Shown piece by piece: positions 52,853 to 62,419 of a stretch of DNA of 64,000 nt (the stretch's first letter is position 1; every line of letters starts with the position of its first letter). This DNA comes from Rhodococcus sp. 105337 (lineage in GTDB: Bacteria > Actinomycetota > Actinomycetes > Mycobacteriales > Mycobacteriaceae). The notes below the pieces were generated by a model that was not told the origin of the DNA, ran no database searches, and worked only from the letters and a program-made list of their open reading frames with translations. The position numbers and the translations under genes are program-made. Location: the NCBI RefSeq assembly GCF_012844225.1, contig NZ_JABAGQ010000004.1, positions 186,001 to 250,000 of the forward strand, written 5' to 3'.

Positions 52853-53749
52853 GTGGCCGAACCCGCCGGGAAAGACGCCACCACGATTCTGGTCGCGGGC
52901 CACGAAAGCGCCGAGGGCGCGGACGTGCGATACCTCGAACAGGCTCGCAACCGGTGGTTCGTCACCCCGATCGGCCGGCCGCTCCACAATCTGCTCACCC
53001 GCCATCTGGCGTCCGGAGACGGCCCGATCGTGGTCGTTCCCATGACGATGGGGCGTAATCCGACCTTGGTGGCCGACACCGCCAAGACGGTGCGGTGGCT
53101 GGCAGCGAGTGCGCCGGAACGTCTCGCGCTGGCGGCGCCGTTCGGCAGCCCCGACCATCTGATCTCGTGGCTGCGCCTGGCGGCCACGGGTATTCGGAGC
53201 CGCTCGTCCGACGCCGCGATGGTGATCCAGGCCCCTTCCTCCGACCCTTTCGACGAGGCGGAACTGCACCGCGTCGCGCACCTCGTGCGCACCCACGGAG
53301 CAGGCAACGTAGTGGAGGTTGCCACGACACACACCGACGACGATCTTGTCGACGTTCTGCAACGGCTGCGACGGCTCGGCAACCCGCACGCCGTAGTCGT
53401 TCCGGCAGGCTTTCGCCGGGAGTCCCCTGTTCCTTTGGACGACAGCAGGTTTACCGGCTGTGAGTTCTACGGACCGTTGATGAGCGAACAGGCAGCGATC
53501 CGCATCATCGATGCGCGCATCCGCGACGCAGTGCACGAACTCGCCCACGGCCGTACCGGAGTCGAGTCCGGCCTGATGGCGGACCACGGCCACGGCTACG
53601 CCCATTCGCACGCTTTCGACGACTCGCCGGACAGCGCGCACGGCCACGGACACGGACACGGACACGAGCACGCAGATCGGAGCCGTCCCGGCGACGATCC
53701 CGGCACCGAACACAGCCACCGACACCCCGCTACCGCGTCTTCACACTGA
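52853..53749 (+). CDS. CbiX/SirB-like chelatase-family protein with histidine-rich tail
   Basis: A 298-residue protein between ureA and ureB. Residues ~10-240 resemble the CbiX/SirB/CfbA chelatase fold in two half-domains: [13 protein letters not shown] (His17 in the place of the first metal histidine), [20 protein letters not shown] and [14 protein letters not shown] in the first, [20 protein letters not shown] and [13 protein letters not shown] in the second. The second metal-site histidine of the family appears lost. Residues 242-298 are a tail with 14 histidines, including [11 protein letters not shown]. The urease cluster lacks ureE, whose products often end in such a tail, so a nickel-storage or nickel-delivery role is inferred. 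The GTG start is 1 bp past ureA. Chelatase activity on a tetrapyrrole is the alternative. Confidence 0.75.
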   Translation: MAEPAGKDATTILVAGHESAEGADVRYLEQARNRWFVTPIGRPLHNLLTRHLASGDGPIVVVPMTMGRNPTLVADTAKTVRWLAASAPERLALAAPFGSPDHLISWLRLAATGIRSRSSDAAMVIQAPSSDPFDEAELHRVAHLVRTHGAGNVVEVATTHTDDDLVDVLQRLRRLGNPHAVVVPAGFRRESPVPLDDSRFTGCEFYGPLMSEQAAIRIIDARIRDAVHELAHGRTGVESGLMADHGHGYAHSHAFDDSPDSAHGHGHGHGHEHADRSRPGDDPGTEHSHRHPATASSH

Positions 53750-53810
53750 CCGGCAGATCGACCCGACGGCGCGCTGCAACACGCAACCGCTCCGCGAGGA
53801 AGGAATCATC

Positions 53811-54236
53811 ATGGTAGCCAAGCCCACATACGACCACAGCGAAGCCGACATCGAGATCAACGCGGGGCGGCGCAGCGTCACCCTGCAGGTGAGCAACACC
53901 GGAGATCGTGCAATCCAGATCGGGTCCCATTTCCATTTCTTCGAGGTCAATAAGGCGCTGCTGTTCGATCGTGAACTCGCCTACGGAATGCACCTGGATC
54001 TGCCTTCCGGGCTGGGGGTGCGCGTCGAGGCCGGCGACACCCGTGAGGTGACCCTCGTCGCGTACGCCGGCAACCGCCACGTCATCGGCTTCAACAACCT
54101 CGTCGACGGCGGTCTGGACTCCGAGGGCACAAAGATCCGTGCCATGGCGCTCATGAAGGAACTCGAGTACCAGGACGGCACACCCAAGGCGCGAGAGAGC
54201 TCGAGCACCTCGAAGAAGAAGAAGGGCGCAAAGTAA
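53811..54236 (+). CDS. ureB: Urease beta subunit with C-terminal extension
   Basis: Structural beta subunit (141 aa). The core has [40 protein letters not shown] and [16 protein letters not shown]. Usual beta subunits are about 100-110 residues; here ~38 extra residues end in a Ser/Lys stretch ([11 protein letters not shown]). AAGGAA lies 6 bp before the ATG. The stop overlaps the ureC ATG (TAATG). Confidence 0.95.
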   Translation: MVAKPTYDHSEADIEINAGRRSVTLQVSNTGDRAIQIGSHFHFFEVNKALLFDRELAYGMHLDLPSGLGVRVEAGDTREVTLVAYAGNRHVIGFNNLVDGGLDSEGTKIRAMALMKELEYQDGTPKARESSSTSKKKKGAK

Positions 54237-55960
54237 TGGCAATCATCTCGCGCAAGCAGTACACGGACCTCTTCGGACCCACGACGGGTGACCGAGTCAC
54301 CCTCGCCGACACGAACCTCGTCATCGAGATCGAAAAAGACTTCAACGAGGGCAACTACGGCGACGAGATCGTCTACGGCGGCGGCAAGACGGCGCGCGAC
54401 GGAATGGGTGCCGACCCCCAGGGAACCGATGCCCAGGGAGTGCTGGACCTCGTCATCACGAACGCGATCATCCTCGATCCGGTGCTCGGCGTCCTCAAGG
54501 GCGATATCGGAGTACGGGACGGAAAGATCGCCGGTGTCGGCAAATCCGGCAACCCGCATCTTCAGAAGGGCGTCGATCCCCGACTCGTCGTCGGGCCGGG
54601 TACCGAACTCCTCGCCGGTGAACATTGCATCGCGACGGCGGGCGGCTTCGACTCCCACGTGCACTACATTTCCCCGCAACAGGGGGTGACGGCCCTGGCG
54701 AACGGAATCACCACCTTGTTCGGTGGCGGCACCGGACCGACGGACGGCACCAACGGTGTCACCACCACCCCCGGCGTCTGGAACCTCCACCGGATGCTCG
54801 AATCCGCCGAAGCCATGCCGGTCAACATGGGCTTCCTCGGAAAGGGGAACGGATCCCTGCCGGAGGCGCTCTGTGAGCAGATCGAAGCCGGCGCGGCAGG
54901 TCTGAAGGTGCACGAGGACTACGGCGCCACACCCGCCGCGATCAGCAACGCACTCGACGTCGCCGACCGCTACGACATCCAGATCTCCGTACACACCGAC
55001 ACCCTCAACGAGTCGGGCTTCGTCGAGAACACTCTGGATGCGATCGACGGCCGGACGATCCACACGTTCCACAGCGAGGGCGCCGGCGGCGGACACGCAC
55101 CCGACCTCATCAAGGTCACGGGTCACCCGAACGTGCTGCCGTCCTCCACCAACCCGACGCTCCCCTACACGGCCAATTCGGTGGATGAACTGCTCGACAT
55201 GGTGATGGTGTGCCACCACCTGTCGCACGACATCCCGGAAGACGTCGCATTTGCGGACTCCCGCGTGCGTGCCGAGACGATCTCCGCCGAAACGGTGTTC
55301 CACGACGAAGGCATCATCTCGATGGTGTCCTCCGATTCACAGGCCATGGGCCGTATCGGCGAGTCCTTCATGCGTGCGTTCCAGATCGCACACCACTGCA
55401 AGGACAAGCGCGGCAAGCTGCCGGAGGACTCACCGGACAACGACAACTTCCGCGTGCTGCGCTACCTGGCGAAAATCACCATCAACCCCGCGATCACCCA
55501 GGGCGTCTCGGACTACATCGGGTCGCTCGAAGAAGGGAAGATGGCCGACATCGTGCTGTGGCCGACGACGTCGTTCGCCGCCAAGCCCAAGGTGATCGTC
55601 AAAGGCGGCCTGATCAACTGGGGTCTGATGGGTGAACCGAACGCGTCGCTGCCCACGCCGCAGCCGGTGTACTACCGCCCGATGTTCGGTGCGCAGGGCA
55701 GGGCATTGCAGTCCACGAGAGCCACGTTCATGTCGAAGGCGGCGATCGCGAACGGTGTGCCCGAAAAGCTGGGGCTGGAGAGTCAGGTGCTGCCGGTGAA
55801 GAGGTGCCGCAACATCGGAAAGCAGCACATGGTGCGCAACACCGCCACCCCGGTCGTCGAAGTCGATCCCGAGACCTACGACGTCACGTACGACGGAAAA
55901 CCGGCGGCGATCGATCCTGCGCAGACCCTCCCGCTCACGCAGATGTTCTTCCTGGCCTGA
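54236..55960 (+). CDS. ureC: Urease alpha subunit, catalytic
   Basis: Catalytic subunit (574 aa) holding the two nickel ions. Ligands are visible: His141 and His143 (FDSHVHY), the carbamylated Lys224 ([10 protein letters not shown]), His253 (SVHTDTL), His279 ([16 protein letters not shown]) and Asp367 ([12 protein letters not shown]). The flap region has Cys326 and His327 ([15 protein letters not shown]). All essential residues are present, so an active urease is expected. HVHYISPQQ replaces the commoner HIHFICPQQ. Confidence 0.98.
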   Translation: MAIISRKQYTDLFGPTTGDRVTLADTNLVIEIEKDFNEGNYGDEIVYGGGKTARDGMGADPQGTDAQGVLDLVITNAIILDPVLGVLKGDIGVRDGKIAGVGKSGNPHLQKGVDPRLVVGPGTELLAGEHCIATAGGFDSHVHYISPQQGVTALANGITTLFGGGTGPTDGTNGVTTTPGVWNLHRMLESAEAMPVNMGFLGKGNGSLPEALCEQIEAGAAGLKVHEDYGATPAAISNALDVADRYDIQISVHTDTLNESGFVENTLDAIDGRTIHTFHSEGAGGGHAPDLIKVTGHPNVLPSSTNPTLPYTANSVDELLDMVMVCHHLSHDIPEDVAFADSRVRAETISAETVFHDEGIISMVSSDSQAMGRIGESFMRAFQIAHHCKDKRGKLPEDSPDNDNFRVLRYLAKITINPAITQGVSDYIGSLEEGKMADIVLWPTTSFAAKPKVIVKGGLINWGLMGEPNASLPTPQPVYYRPMFGAQGRALQSTRATFMSKAAIANGVPEKLGLESQVLPVKRCRNIGKQHMVRNTATPVVEVDPETYDVTYDGKPAAIDPAQTLPLTQMFFLA

Positions 55961-55969
55961 GGTGACACG

Positions 55970-56662
55970 GTGACGTCCGATATTCGCCAGTTGCTGACGA
56001 GTCTGCAGTTCTCGGACTCGGCGTTCCCGAGCGGCTTCTACACCATGTCGCACGGACTGGAGGGTTACAGTCAGGCCCGCCTCGTCGACCCCGGTGAGGT
56101 GCAGGACCTGTTGTGTTCGTTGCTCGTCCACACGGTCGGGCCCGGGGACGCGACAGCCCTCGCCGCCGCACATCGGGCGGCGGGGGCGGGTGACTGGGAG
56201 CTCGTCGAGGAAATCGATCACCGCCTGTTCGCGTCCAAGTTGAATGCCGAGATGCGACGGGCGTCCGTACGCAGCGGTCACCAGCTCGCGGACCTTGCCG
56301 ACGTGGTGCTCGGCAGCGACGCGCTGGACGAGTACCAACGGCGAGTGAAGGCGCGGGCCACGCCGGGATGCCAGCCGGTGGTGTCCGCTCTCATCTACTC
56401 GGCGACCGGCGTCGGAACGGGCATCGCGGTGGCCTCCGATCTCTCCGCATTCGCGGTGAGTTTCGTGGGCGCCGCGCTGCGCCTCCGGCTGGCCGATCAC
56501 CGGCAGGCGCAGGTGATTCTGCACGCCGTCGGCCCGGTGATCGAGCAGGTGGCACACGACGCCGCCGAACGTGACGTGCACGATCTCGGAGGCTTCGCAC
56601 CGATGGCCGACATCATGTCCGCACAGCACGAACGGGCCGAGGCGCGCCTGTTCGCCAGTTGA
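55970..56662 (+). CDS. ureF: Urease accessory protein UreF
   Basis: A 230-residue helical accessory protein that works with UreG and UreD/H to load nickel into urease. Family features are LQFSDSAFPSGFYTMSHGLEGY at the start and ASDLSAFAVSFVGAALRL. The start GTG lies 9 bp after the ureC stop, following GAGGTGACACG. Its product bridges UreG to the UreD-apourease complex. Confidence 0.95.
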   Translation: MTSDIRQLLTSLQFSDSAFPSGFYTMSHGLEGYSQARLVDPGEVQDLLCSLLVHTVGPGDATALAAAHRAAGAGDWELVEEIDHRLFASKLNAEMRRASVRSGHQLADLADVVLGSDALDEYQRRVKARATPGCQPVVSALIYSATGVGTGIAVASDLSAFAVSFVGAALRLRLADHRQAQVILHAVGPVIEQVAHDAAERDVHDLGGFAPMADIMSAQHERAEARLFAS

Positions 56663-56728
56663 CCGCGCATACCGAAGAGCGGCCGGCCGACGTGCCGGCC
56701 CCGTGAAGATCCGAGGGGAACGAAAACT

Positions 56729-57361
56729 ATGGGTGACAACGCATTGAGGATCGGTATCGGGGGACCGGTGGGATCGGGGAAGACGGCACTGACCGAAGCG
56801 CTTGTGCCCCTGCTCATCGCAGCCGGACGCACTCCGGGTGTCATCACGAACGACATCTATACCCAGGAGGACGCGCAGCACGTCCGGCGCGAACTCGACG
56901 GGGTGCTCGACCCCGAACGGGTGGTGGGCGTCGAGACCGGCGCGTGCCCGCACACGGCCGTGCGCGACGACCCGACGATGAATCTCGCCGTCGGAGAGGA
57001 ATTGCTGCAGCGATTCCCGGATATCGACACGCTGATCTACGAATCCGGTGGGGACAATCTCACTCTCACGTTCTCGCCCTCGCTGGCCGACGTCTTCGTG
57101 TTCGTCCTCGACACGGCGGAAGGCGAGAAGATGCCGCGTAAGCGGGGTCCGGGCATCACCGACAGCGACATCCTGGTGATCAACAAGATCGACATCGCAC
57201 AGTATGTCCGGACGGATCTCGGCGTGATGGAGAGTGACGCCATCCGGGTACGCGATGGCGCCCCCGTCGTCCTCACCAACTCGCTCACCGGCGAAGGCCT
57301 GGACGTGCTCCTCGACCAGATCTTGTCGTTGTGGAACGGCGCACGGACCGAACTCGTCTGA
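56729..57361 (+). CDS. ureG: Urease accessory GTPase UreG
   Basis: SIMIBI-class GTPase (210 aa) that carries and delivers nickel. P-loop GPVGSGKT at residues 12-19, the nickel motif Cys-Pro-His at 73-75 (GACPHTAVRDD), ESGGDNLTLTFSPSLAD and the base-specific NKIDIAQYV are intact. GAGGGGAACG precedes the ATG. The stop overlaps the ureD ATG by one base (TGATG). Confidence 0.97.
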   Translation: MGDNALRIGIGGPVGSGKTALTEALVPLLIAAGRTPGVITNDIYTQEDAQHVRRELDGVLDPERVVGVETGACPHTAVRDDPTMNLAVGEELLQRFPDIDTLIYESGGDNLTLTFSPSLADVFVFVLDTAEGEKMPRKRGPGITDSDILVINKIDIAQYVRTDLGVMESDAIRVRDGAPVVLTNSLTGEGLDVLLDQILSLWNGARTELV

Positions 57362-58422
57362 TGACGGCCGACATCTCGACGGGCAGGGACCTCGATCCCG
57401 GGGCGGATCCGAACGCGCCCCGGGGCTTGGCACCCGTGAGCCCATTACCCGTCCGCCCGGTGCACCCCGGTGGATATCGGCTCCAGCCGGACTACTTCGA
57501 GCCCGTCCGGGTGCCGGCCGAGGTACTCCGGTATGCGGGTGGTGACTCGCCTCTCCCGGTCGGGAGCCCGGGCAAGGTCGGTATCCTCCAACTCGGTTTC
57601 GAGCACAACCAGGACCGGGACCGCACCGAACTCGTGCAGCACTATCAGAAGTCACCGCTGCAGATCATGCGCCCGCTGTACTTCGATCCGTTGCGCCCCG
57701 ATGTTCCGTACACGTACGTGATGTCCTCGGGCGGCGGCATTCTCCAGGCGGACCGGTTGCGCACCGATCTCACATTCGGGACAGGCACCTCGGCACATGT
57801 GACGACGCAGGCGCAAACCAGGGTGTATCGGATGGACTACGACTACGCGTCGTCCGTCACGAACATCTCGGTGGGGGCCGGTGCGTACACCGAGTACCTG
57901 CCCGAACCCGTGGTTCCGTTCGCCGGATCGCGCTTCTACCAGCACACCTCGGTGACGCTCGACGAATCGGCCACGCTCCTTCTCGGGGAGACCGTGTATG
58001 CCGGACGGCTCGCCCGCGACGAGCGCCACAGGTACGAGGTCTACGCGTCCGACGTCGAAGTCCGGCGGCCCGGCGGTCGTCTCGTGGCACTCGACCGGGT
58101 CCGGCTGTGTCCCGGCGAGGATCACGATTCCGCCGCAGCACCGAGTCTCGGCGTCCTGGCCGACCACGACATCCTCGCGATGTTGTACGTGTTCACTCCG
58201 CTGGTGCCGGTCGCCGTGCTCGCGGATCTGCTCCACGACGCGCTGGCCGCCACTCTGCCGGACGGCTTGTTCGGTGTGAGTGCGCTGCCGAACGACGCCG
58301 GCGTCTGGATGCGCTTGGTCGCCAACGATCCTGTCACGGTGGCCCGCGCCACTCACGCGGCGGCGGGAGCGGCTCACGAAGCACTCACGGGGTTCGCCGC
58401 TCCGGCGATCCGCAAGATGTAG
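57361..58422 (+). CDS. ureD: Urease accessory protein UreD/UreH, N-terminally extended
   Basis: Scaffold that binds apo-urease and recruits UreF and UreG (353 aa). The conserved core begins near residue 70: GKVGILQLGFEHNQDRDRTE, then YQKSPLQIMRPLYFDP, SSGGGILQADRLRTDLTFG and TTQAQTRVYRM. The first ~70 residues (Pro/Gly-rich, HPGGYRLQPDYFEP) are an extension not found in ordinary ~270-residue UreD. Along with the long UreB this suggests an uncommon urease lineage. Confidence 0.92.
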   Translation: MTADISTGRDLDPGADPNAPRGLAPVSPLPVRPVHPGGYRLQPDYFEPVRVPAEVLRYAGGDSPLPVGSPGKVGILQLGFEHNQDRDRTELVQHYQKSPLQIMRPLYFDPLRPDVPYTYVMSSGGGILQADRLRTDLTFGTGTSAHVTTQAQTRVYRMDYDYASSVTNISVGAGAYTEYLPEPVVPFAGSRFYQHTSVTLDESATLLLGETVYAGRLARDERHRYEVYASDVEVRRPGGRLVALDRVRLCPGEDHDSAAAPSLGVLADHDILAMLYVFTPLVPVAVLADLLHDALAATLPDGLFGVSALPNDAGVWMRLVANDPVTVARATHAAAGAAHEALTGFAAPAIRKM

Positions 58423-58474
58423 GGGCGCTCGACGGTCACCGATCCATACCGGATGCACGGCGAAGGAGCTGGAC

Positions 58475-59398
58475 ATGACTACGGGAACTGCACCGCAGGA
58501 TTCCATGGCCTCACCGCGCTCCTGGCTGGTGGGGTTCGGCCACGGTCCGTCACAGATCTATTTCCAGGCGAACATCTACACCTCGCTGCTCATCATGGTG
58601 GCCTTCGTCGTCGCCAGCTGGCAGATGGCAGTGCTGGTGGCGATCGGCTGTGTGGCACAAACCTTTACCGGGTGGGTCATCCGCACGAAAGCGTCCGACC
58701 TGATCTTCGGTATGCAAGGTTTCTCCGGGGCCCTGGTCGGCGCTGCGACCTTTGCCACCCTCGGCAGCCAGTGGTTCTCGTACCCCATCGCACTCGTCGG
58801 CGGGGCGCTTGCCGCACCGGTCACGTGGCTGGTCAATGCACTGTTCATGCGGACACCGCTGAAGATCTACGGACTCCCGTCGACGACGGCACCGTTCTGC
58901 ATCGTGGCGACGATCATCCATTTCGGTTTCGAACGCTGGTGGGTCGAATCGTCGTCGATGACCATCGACTCGACCACGGTGGCGTTCTTCCGGTCGTTGC
59001 TGACCAACGTCTCGGAAGTGGTTCTGGTCGACAATGTCTGGGCCGGTGCCCTCATCCTCATCGGCCTGTTCATTGCGAATTGGAAGGTCGGTCTGGCGGG
59101 TTTGCTCGGTAGTGTCGTCGGCACGCTGTGTGCCCTCGCACTGGGCGAGAGCCTCACCGAGACAGGAAACGGTCTGAGCGGGTATTCCGGTGTGCTCACC
59201 GCGATCGCGCTCTCCGTGACCTTCTTGAAGGAGAGTGTTGTCTCCTGGGTCCTCGCGCTGATCGGCACCGTCGTCACCGCAGTCGTCACCCTGTGGATGC
59301 ACGACCTCGGGGTTCCCACCTACACGTGGCCGTACATTCTCACCACGTGGGTGTTCCTGGTGATCGCGCACTACATTCCCTCTGCCGAGCGTCCCTGA
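58475..59398 (+). CDS. Urea transporter, UT family
   Basis: A 307-residue integral membrane protein of the eukaryote-like urea transporter (UT) family. It shows [18 protein letters not shown] near the start, a filter motif [15 protein letters not shown], and around ten hydrophobic segments. It gives passive urea entry and is a natural supplier for the urease encoded just upstream. The ATG has AAGGAG 7 bp upstream and lies 52 bp past ureD. Confidence 0.92.
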   Translation: MTTGTAPQDSMASPRSWLVGFGHGPSQIYFQANIYTSLLIMVAFVVASWQMAVLVAIGCVAQTFTGWVIRTKASDLIFGMQGFSGALVGAATFATLGSQWFSYPIALVGGALAAPVTWLVNALFMRTPLKIYGLPSTTAPFCIVATIIHFGFERWWVESSSMTIDSTTVAFFRSLLTNVSEVVLVDNVWAGALILIGLFIANWKVGLAGLLGSVVGTLCALALGESLTETGNGLSGYSGVLTAIALSVTFLKESVVSWVLALIGTVVTAVVTLWMHDLGVPTYTWPYILTTWVFLVIAHYIPSAERP

Positions 59399-59442
59399 CG
59401 ACAGCACGCGCAACGAACCGCGTTCGGAGGAGCATCCACGAC

Positions 59443-60453
59443 ATGAGCGCCACCGGAGAAGCGGGACCCCTGTTCCCGGACCGCAATCTCGCCTTGGAAC
59501 TGGTCCGTGTGACGGAAGCCGGCGCACTGGCATCCGGCCGGTGGGTCGGACGCGGCGACAAAGAAGGCGGGGACGGTGCGGCGGTCGACGCGATGCGCGT
59601 CATGTTGTCGACCGTGACCATGAGGGGCGTCGTCGTGATCGGCGAAGGCGAGAAGGACGAAGCACCGATGCTGTTCAACGGCGAGTTGGTCGGCGACGGC
59701 ACGGGACCGGAGTGCGATTTCGCGGTCGACCCGGTCGAGGGCACCACCCTGATGGCCGCCGGCGCGCCGAATTCGCTGAGCGTCGTGGCGGTAGCCGAGC
59801 GCGGGGCCATGTTCGACCCCTCGTCGGTGTTCTACATGAACAAGATCGCCGTGGGCCCGGACGCGGCAGACGCCGTGGACATCACCGCTCCGGTCTCCGA
59901 GAACATCTCGCGCGTCGCCGCCGCGCTCGGCACGTCGGTCGCGGACCTGACCGTGGCCGTGCTCGACCGGCCGCGTCACACCGAACTGGTCGACCGGATC
60001 CGCCGGGCCGGCGCGCGGGTGCGGTTGCTGCCGGACGGGGACGTCGCCGCGGCCATTGCCGCTGCGCGTCCGACCTCCGGTATCGATATGGCGATGGGCA
60101 TAGGCGGCACACCGGAAGGCATCCTCGCGGCAGCGGCGGTGCGGTGCCTGGGAGGAACGATTCAAGCGCAACTGACTCCCCGGGACGCCGGCGAACGCGG
60201 GCAGGTTCGGGCCGCGGGGCACGATACCGATCGGGTCCTCCACACGACGGACCTGGTCGGCGGCGCGAACGTGTTCTTCGCCGCCACGGGAGTCACCGAC
60301 GGGCCGCTGTTGCGTGGAGTGCGGTACTTCGGCGGAAACCGCGCGGGCACTCAATCGATCGTGATGCGCAGCAAGTCCGGCACCGTCCGGATCATCGAGG
60401 CCGAGCACCGACTGGATTTTCCCGGTCCCCACAGCGAGGCCGCACGGACGTGA
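59443..60453 (+). CDS. glpX: Fructose-1,6-bisphosphatase class II, GlpX family
   Basis: Metal-dependent phosphatase (336 aa) of gluconeogenesis, giving fructose-6-phosphate. Metal and substrate motifs are [10 protein letters not shown] at 67-76 and [12 protein letters not shown] starting at 96, with [20 protein letters not shown] later. GGAGGAGC precedes the ATG. It is 44 bp behind the urea transporter, so probably in the same transcript. Mycobacteria carry their main glpX elsewhere, so this could be a second copy. Confidence 0.93.
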   Translation: MSATGEAGPLFPDRNLALELVRVTEAGALASGRWVGRGDKEGGDGAAVDAMRVMLSTVTMRGVVVIGEGEKDEAPMLFNGELVGDGTGPECDFAVDPVEGTTLMAAGAPNSLSVVAVAERGAMFDPSSVFYMNKIAVGPDAADAVDITAPVSENISRVAAALGTSVADLTVAVLDRPRHTELVDRIRRAGARVRLLPDGDVAAAIAAARPTSGIDMAMGIGGTPEGILAAAAVRCLGGTIQAQLTPRDAGERGQVRAAGHDTDRVLHTTDLVGGANVFFAATGVTDGPLLRGVRYFGGNRAGTQSIVMRSKSGTVRIIEAEHRLDFPGPHSEAART

Positions 60454-60467
60454 ACCGGAGCAACGGA

Positions 60468-60484
60468 CCGGGGCGCTCCCCCGG
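60468..60484. terminator. Small hairpin between glpX and crcB
   Basis: A 6-bp GC stem (CCGGGG / CCCCGG) with a 5-nt loop between convergent genes. Confidence 0.4.
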
Positions 60485-60495
60485 CGAACTCGGAT

Positions 60496-60873
60496 TCAGA
60501 TCGACGTGCCGATCCACAACCCGATTCCTGCGGCGGCGAGGGCCAGCACCAGCATCACCACACCGCTGATGAACGAATCCCCGTATCGGCGCTCCTTGAT
60601 CAGTTGCACCGTCTCGTAACTCGCCGTACTGAATGTGGTGTATCCACCGAGGAATCCGGTTCCGATGACATAGCTGGCGTCGGTGGAGACGAGATGCTCG
60701 ACCGTGAGTCCCGTGAGGAATCCCAGGACGAGCGATCCCGACACGTTGATGATGGTCGTCGCCCACGCGAACTTCGTCTTCATGTGTGCACGGATGAAAC
60801 CGTCCAGGACGAAGCGCACGACTGCTCCGACCCCACCCGCGATACTCAGCGTGATGAAGATGAGCGGCGTCAC
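60496..60873 (-). CDS. crcB: Fluoride channel CrcB/Fluc, subunit 1
   Basis: A 125-residue protein with four membrane helices. Conserved positions are Asn43 in IINVSGSLVLGFLTGL and the polar track GGYTTFSTASYE at 77-88. Fluc channels let fluoride leave the cell as dual-topology dimers. Its ATG overlaps the stop of the second crcB (ATGA), so the two are translated together and probably form a heterodimer. Confidence 0.93.
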   Translation of the reverse strand: MTPLIFITLSIAGGVGAVVRFVLDGFIRAHMKTKFAWATTIINVSGSLVLGFLTGLTVEHLVSTDASYVIGTGFLGGYTTFSTASYETVQLIKERRYGDSFISGVVMLVLALAAAGIGLWIGTSI

Positions 60874-61319
60874 GATGTCATCCCTCCCCCGGCGGGCGGC
60901 GTCATGCGCGCGTTGACGCTACTGGCAACCGCAATTCCCGCCCAGGTGGCGCACGCACCGACGATCAGTGTCCCGACCACGTACACCACGCCCTGCCAGA
61001 TGTATCCGTCCCGGAAGAGCACCGCCGTGTCGGTCGCAAGCGAACTGTAAGTGGTGAAACCGCCGCAGAATCCGGTTCCCAGAAGGAGCTTCAGATTCTT
61101 CCCCGTGGGCTTCGCGCTGTCGATCCGGGTGACGGCTTCGTACAGATAGCCGAGGAGAAATGCACCGACGATGTTCACGACGGCGATCGCGATCGGGACT
61201 TCGCCGAGTTTCGGGATAGCCAGCGAAACGCCTTCGCGGCTGCCGGCCCCGAACAGGCCTCCGATCGCTACCAGTCCGATCGAGGCCCATTGCAGATAGG
61301 CTGGCCGCCCGTTACTCAT
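60870..61319 (-). CDS. crcB: Fluoride channel CrcB/Fluc, subunit 2
   Basis: A 149-residue second Fluc subunit, four helices, with VVNIVGAFLLGYLYEAV and GGFTTYSSLATD. N-terminal and C-terminal tails differ from subunit 1. A fluoride riboswitch often precedes crcB; the 93 bp upstream contain GGGAGGATGGATC but I could not fit it to the crcB motif. Confidence 0.92.
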   Translation of the reverse strand: MSNGRPAYLQWASIGLVAIGGLFGAGSREGVSLAIPKLGEVPIAIAVVNIVGAFLLGYLYEAVTRIDSAKPTGKNLKLLLGTGFCGGFTTYSSLATDTAVLFRDGYIWQGVVYVVGTLIVGACATWAGIAVASSVNARMTPPAGGGMTS

Positions 61320-61412
61320 TCCCGCTCTCCCGCATGTCGGGTGCGCGAGGACTTCGGCCGAAGATCCATCCTCCCATGCTAACCGAGCGAGCCGGGTACC
61401 ACGGCGCTTTGC

Positions 61413-62342
61413 CTACGTGCTCCGGGCGACCGCGTCGAACCGATCGATGTCCTCACGACGGCATACGCGGCTTCCGGCGGTCAACAGCGCTGCGGTGCCG
61501 CACGCGACACCCAGCGCCAGAGCGTCGCGCAGCGTGCGTTCCTGCAGTAGTCCGACGACGAGTCCGGCGACCATGCTGTCACCGGCACCCACGGCGCTCC
61601 GTACCTCCACCTCCAGCGCGGGCACCTCGACGGCGTCGTCGGCGGTGACCATGATCGCGCCGTCGGGGCCCAGCGACACCACCACAATCTCTGCGACCCC
61701 GCGCTCGACCAGTTCGCGCGAGGCCTCGATCCGGTCGTCCGTGCCGGGCAGGTCACGGCCGACCCACTCGCACAGTTCGCCCAGCGACGGCTTGACGAGG
61801 AACACCCCGGACTCGATGCTCGCCAGAGCCTCTCCCGACGAGTCGAGCACGAAGCGCGCCCCGGCGGCGTGGGCGACTTCCGCGACCCGGTGGACGAACG
61901 CCCCGGAGACGCCGGGCGGGAAGCTGCCGCTGGCCACGAGATACTGTGCGCCCCGGGCTGCTTCGGTGAGCACCGCCAGGCAACGCTCCTGTTCGTCGCG
62001 AGTCAGGTCCGGCCCCGGTGTGACGAACCGGTATTCGAGCCCGGTCTTGCGGTCGATCGCGGTGAAGCATTCGCGGGTGTCGTCGACGATGGGCACGACA
62101 TACGCGTCGACGTGGTCGTCGTCGAGCAGCCCGCTCATCTGCCGGCCCCGTGCGCCACCTACCGGGAACACCGCTCCCGCCGACGCACCGAGCACACGCG
62201 CGACCTTGGCGACGTTGATGCCTCCACCCCCCGCGTCGTAGAACGGCTCCTCGCACCGGAGCTTGCGGGTGGGTACGACTTCCTCGGCGAAGGTGGTGAC
62301 ATCGAGGGCCGGATTCATGGTCAGGGTGACGATATCGGGCAT
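61413..62342 (-). CDS. PfkB family sugar kinase, probably 1-phosphofructokinase
   Basis: A 309-residue ribokinase-family kinase. It has the substrate glycine motif DAGGGGINVAKVARVLG near residue 36 and the catalytic SAVGAGDSMVAGLVVG with Asp255. The start IVTLTMNPALDV is typical of the phosphofructokinase branch (FruK/PfkB). With no PTS fructose genes here the substrate could be fructose-6-phosphate, fructose-1-phosphate or tagatose-6-phosphate. Transcription seems leaderless: TAGGGT is 6 bp before the ATG. Confidence 0.88.
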   Translation of the reverse strand: MPDIVTLTMNPALDVTTFAEEVVPTRKLRCEEPFYDAGGGGINVAKVARVLGASAGAVFPVGGARGRQMSGLLDDDHVDAYVVPIVDDTRECFTAIDRKTGLEYRFVTPGPDLTRDEQERCLAVLTEAARGAQYLVASGSFPPGVSGAFVHRVAEVAHAAGARFVLDSSGEALASIESGVFLVKPSLGELCEWVGRDLPGTDDRIEASRELVERGVAEIVVVSLGPDGAIMVTADDAVEVPALEVEVRSAVGAGDSMVAGLVVGLLQERTLRDALALGVACGTAALLTAGSRVCRREDIDRFDAVARST

Positions 62343-62354
62343 ACCGAAACCCTA
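62340..62354 (-). promoter_or_regulatory. Leaderless promoter of the pfkB-type gene
   Basis: TAGGGT on the minus strand followed by 6 bp and the ATG. Confidence 0.5.
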
Positions 62355-62366
62355 GCCGTGCGACAG

Positions 62367-62419
62367 GACACCCGACGGGTCCGGCAGAGTCCTCGTACGT
62401 GTTGTCCCGTCGGGATGTC
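62367..62419 (-). terminator. Possible hairpin after rsmB
   Basis: GACA-CCCGACGGG pairs with CCCGTCGGG-A-TGTC just after the rsmB stop, 13 bp of pairing with one bulged base, around a 26-nt loop. Read on the minus strand it precedes the pfkB promoter. Confidence 0.4.

Noticed and set aside
61320-61412. Fluoride riboswitch upstream of the crcB pair
   Set aside because: GGGAGGATGGATC looks suggestive but the conserved pseudoknot elements could not be placed.
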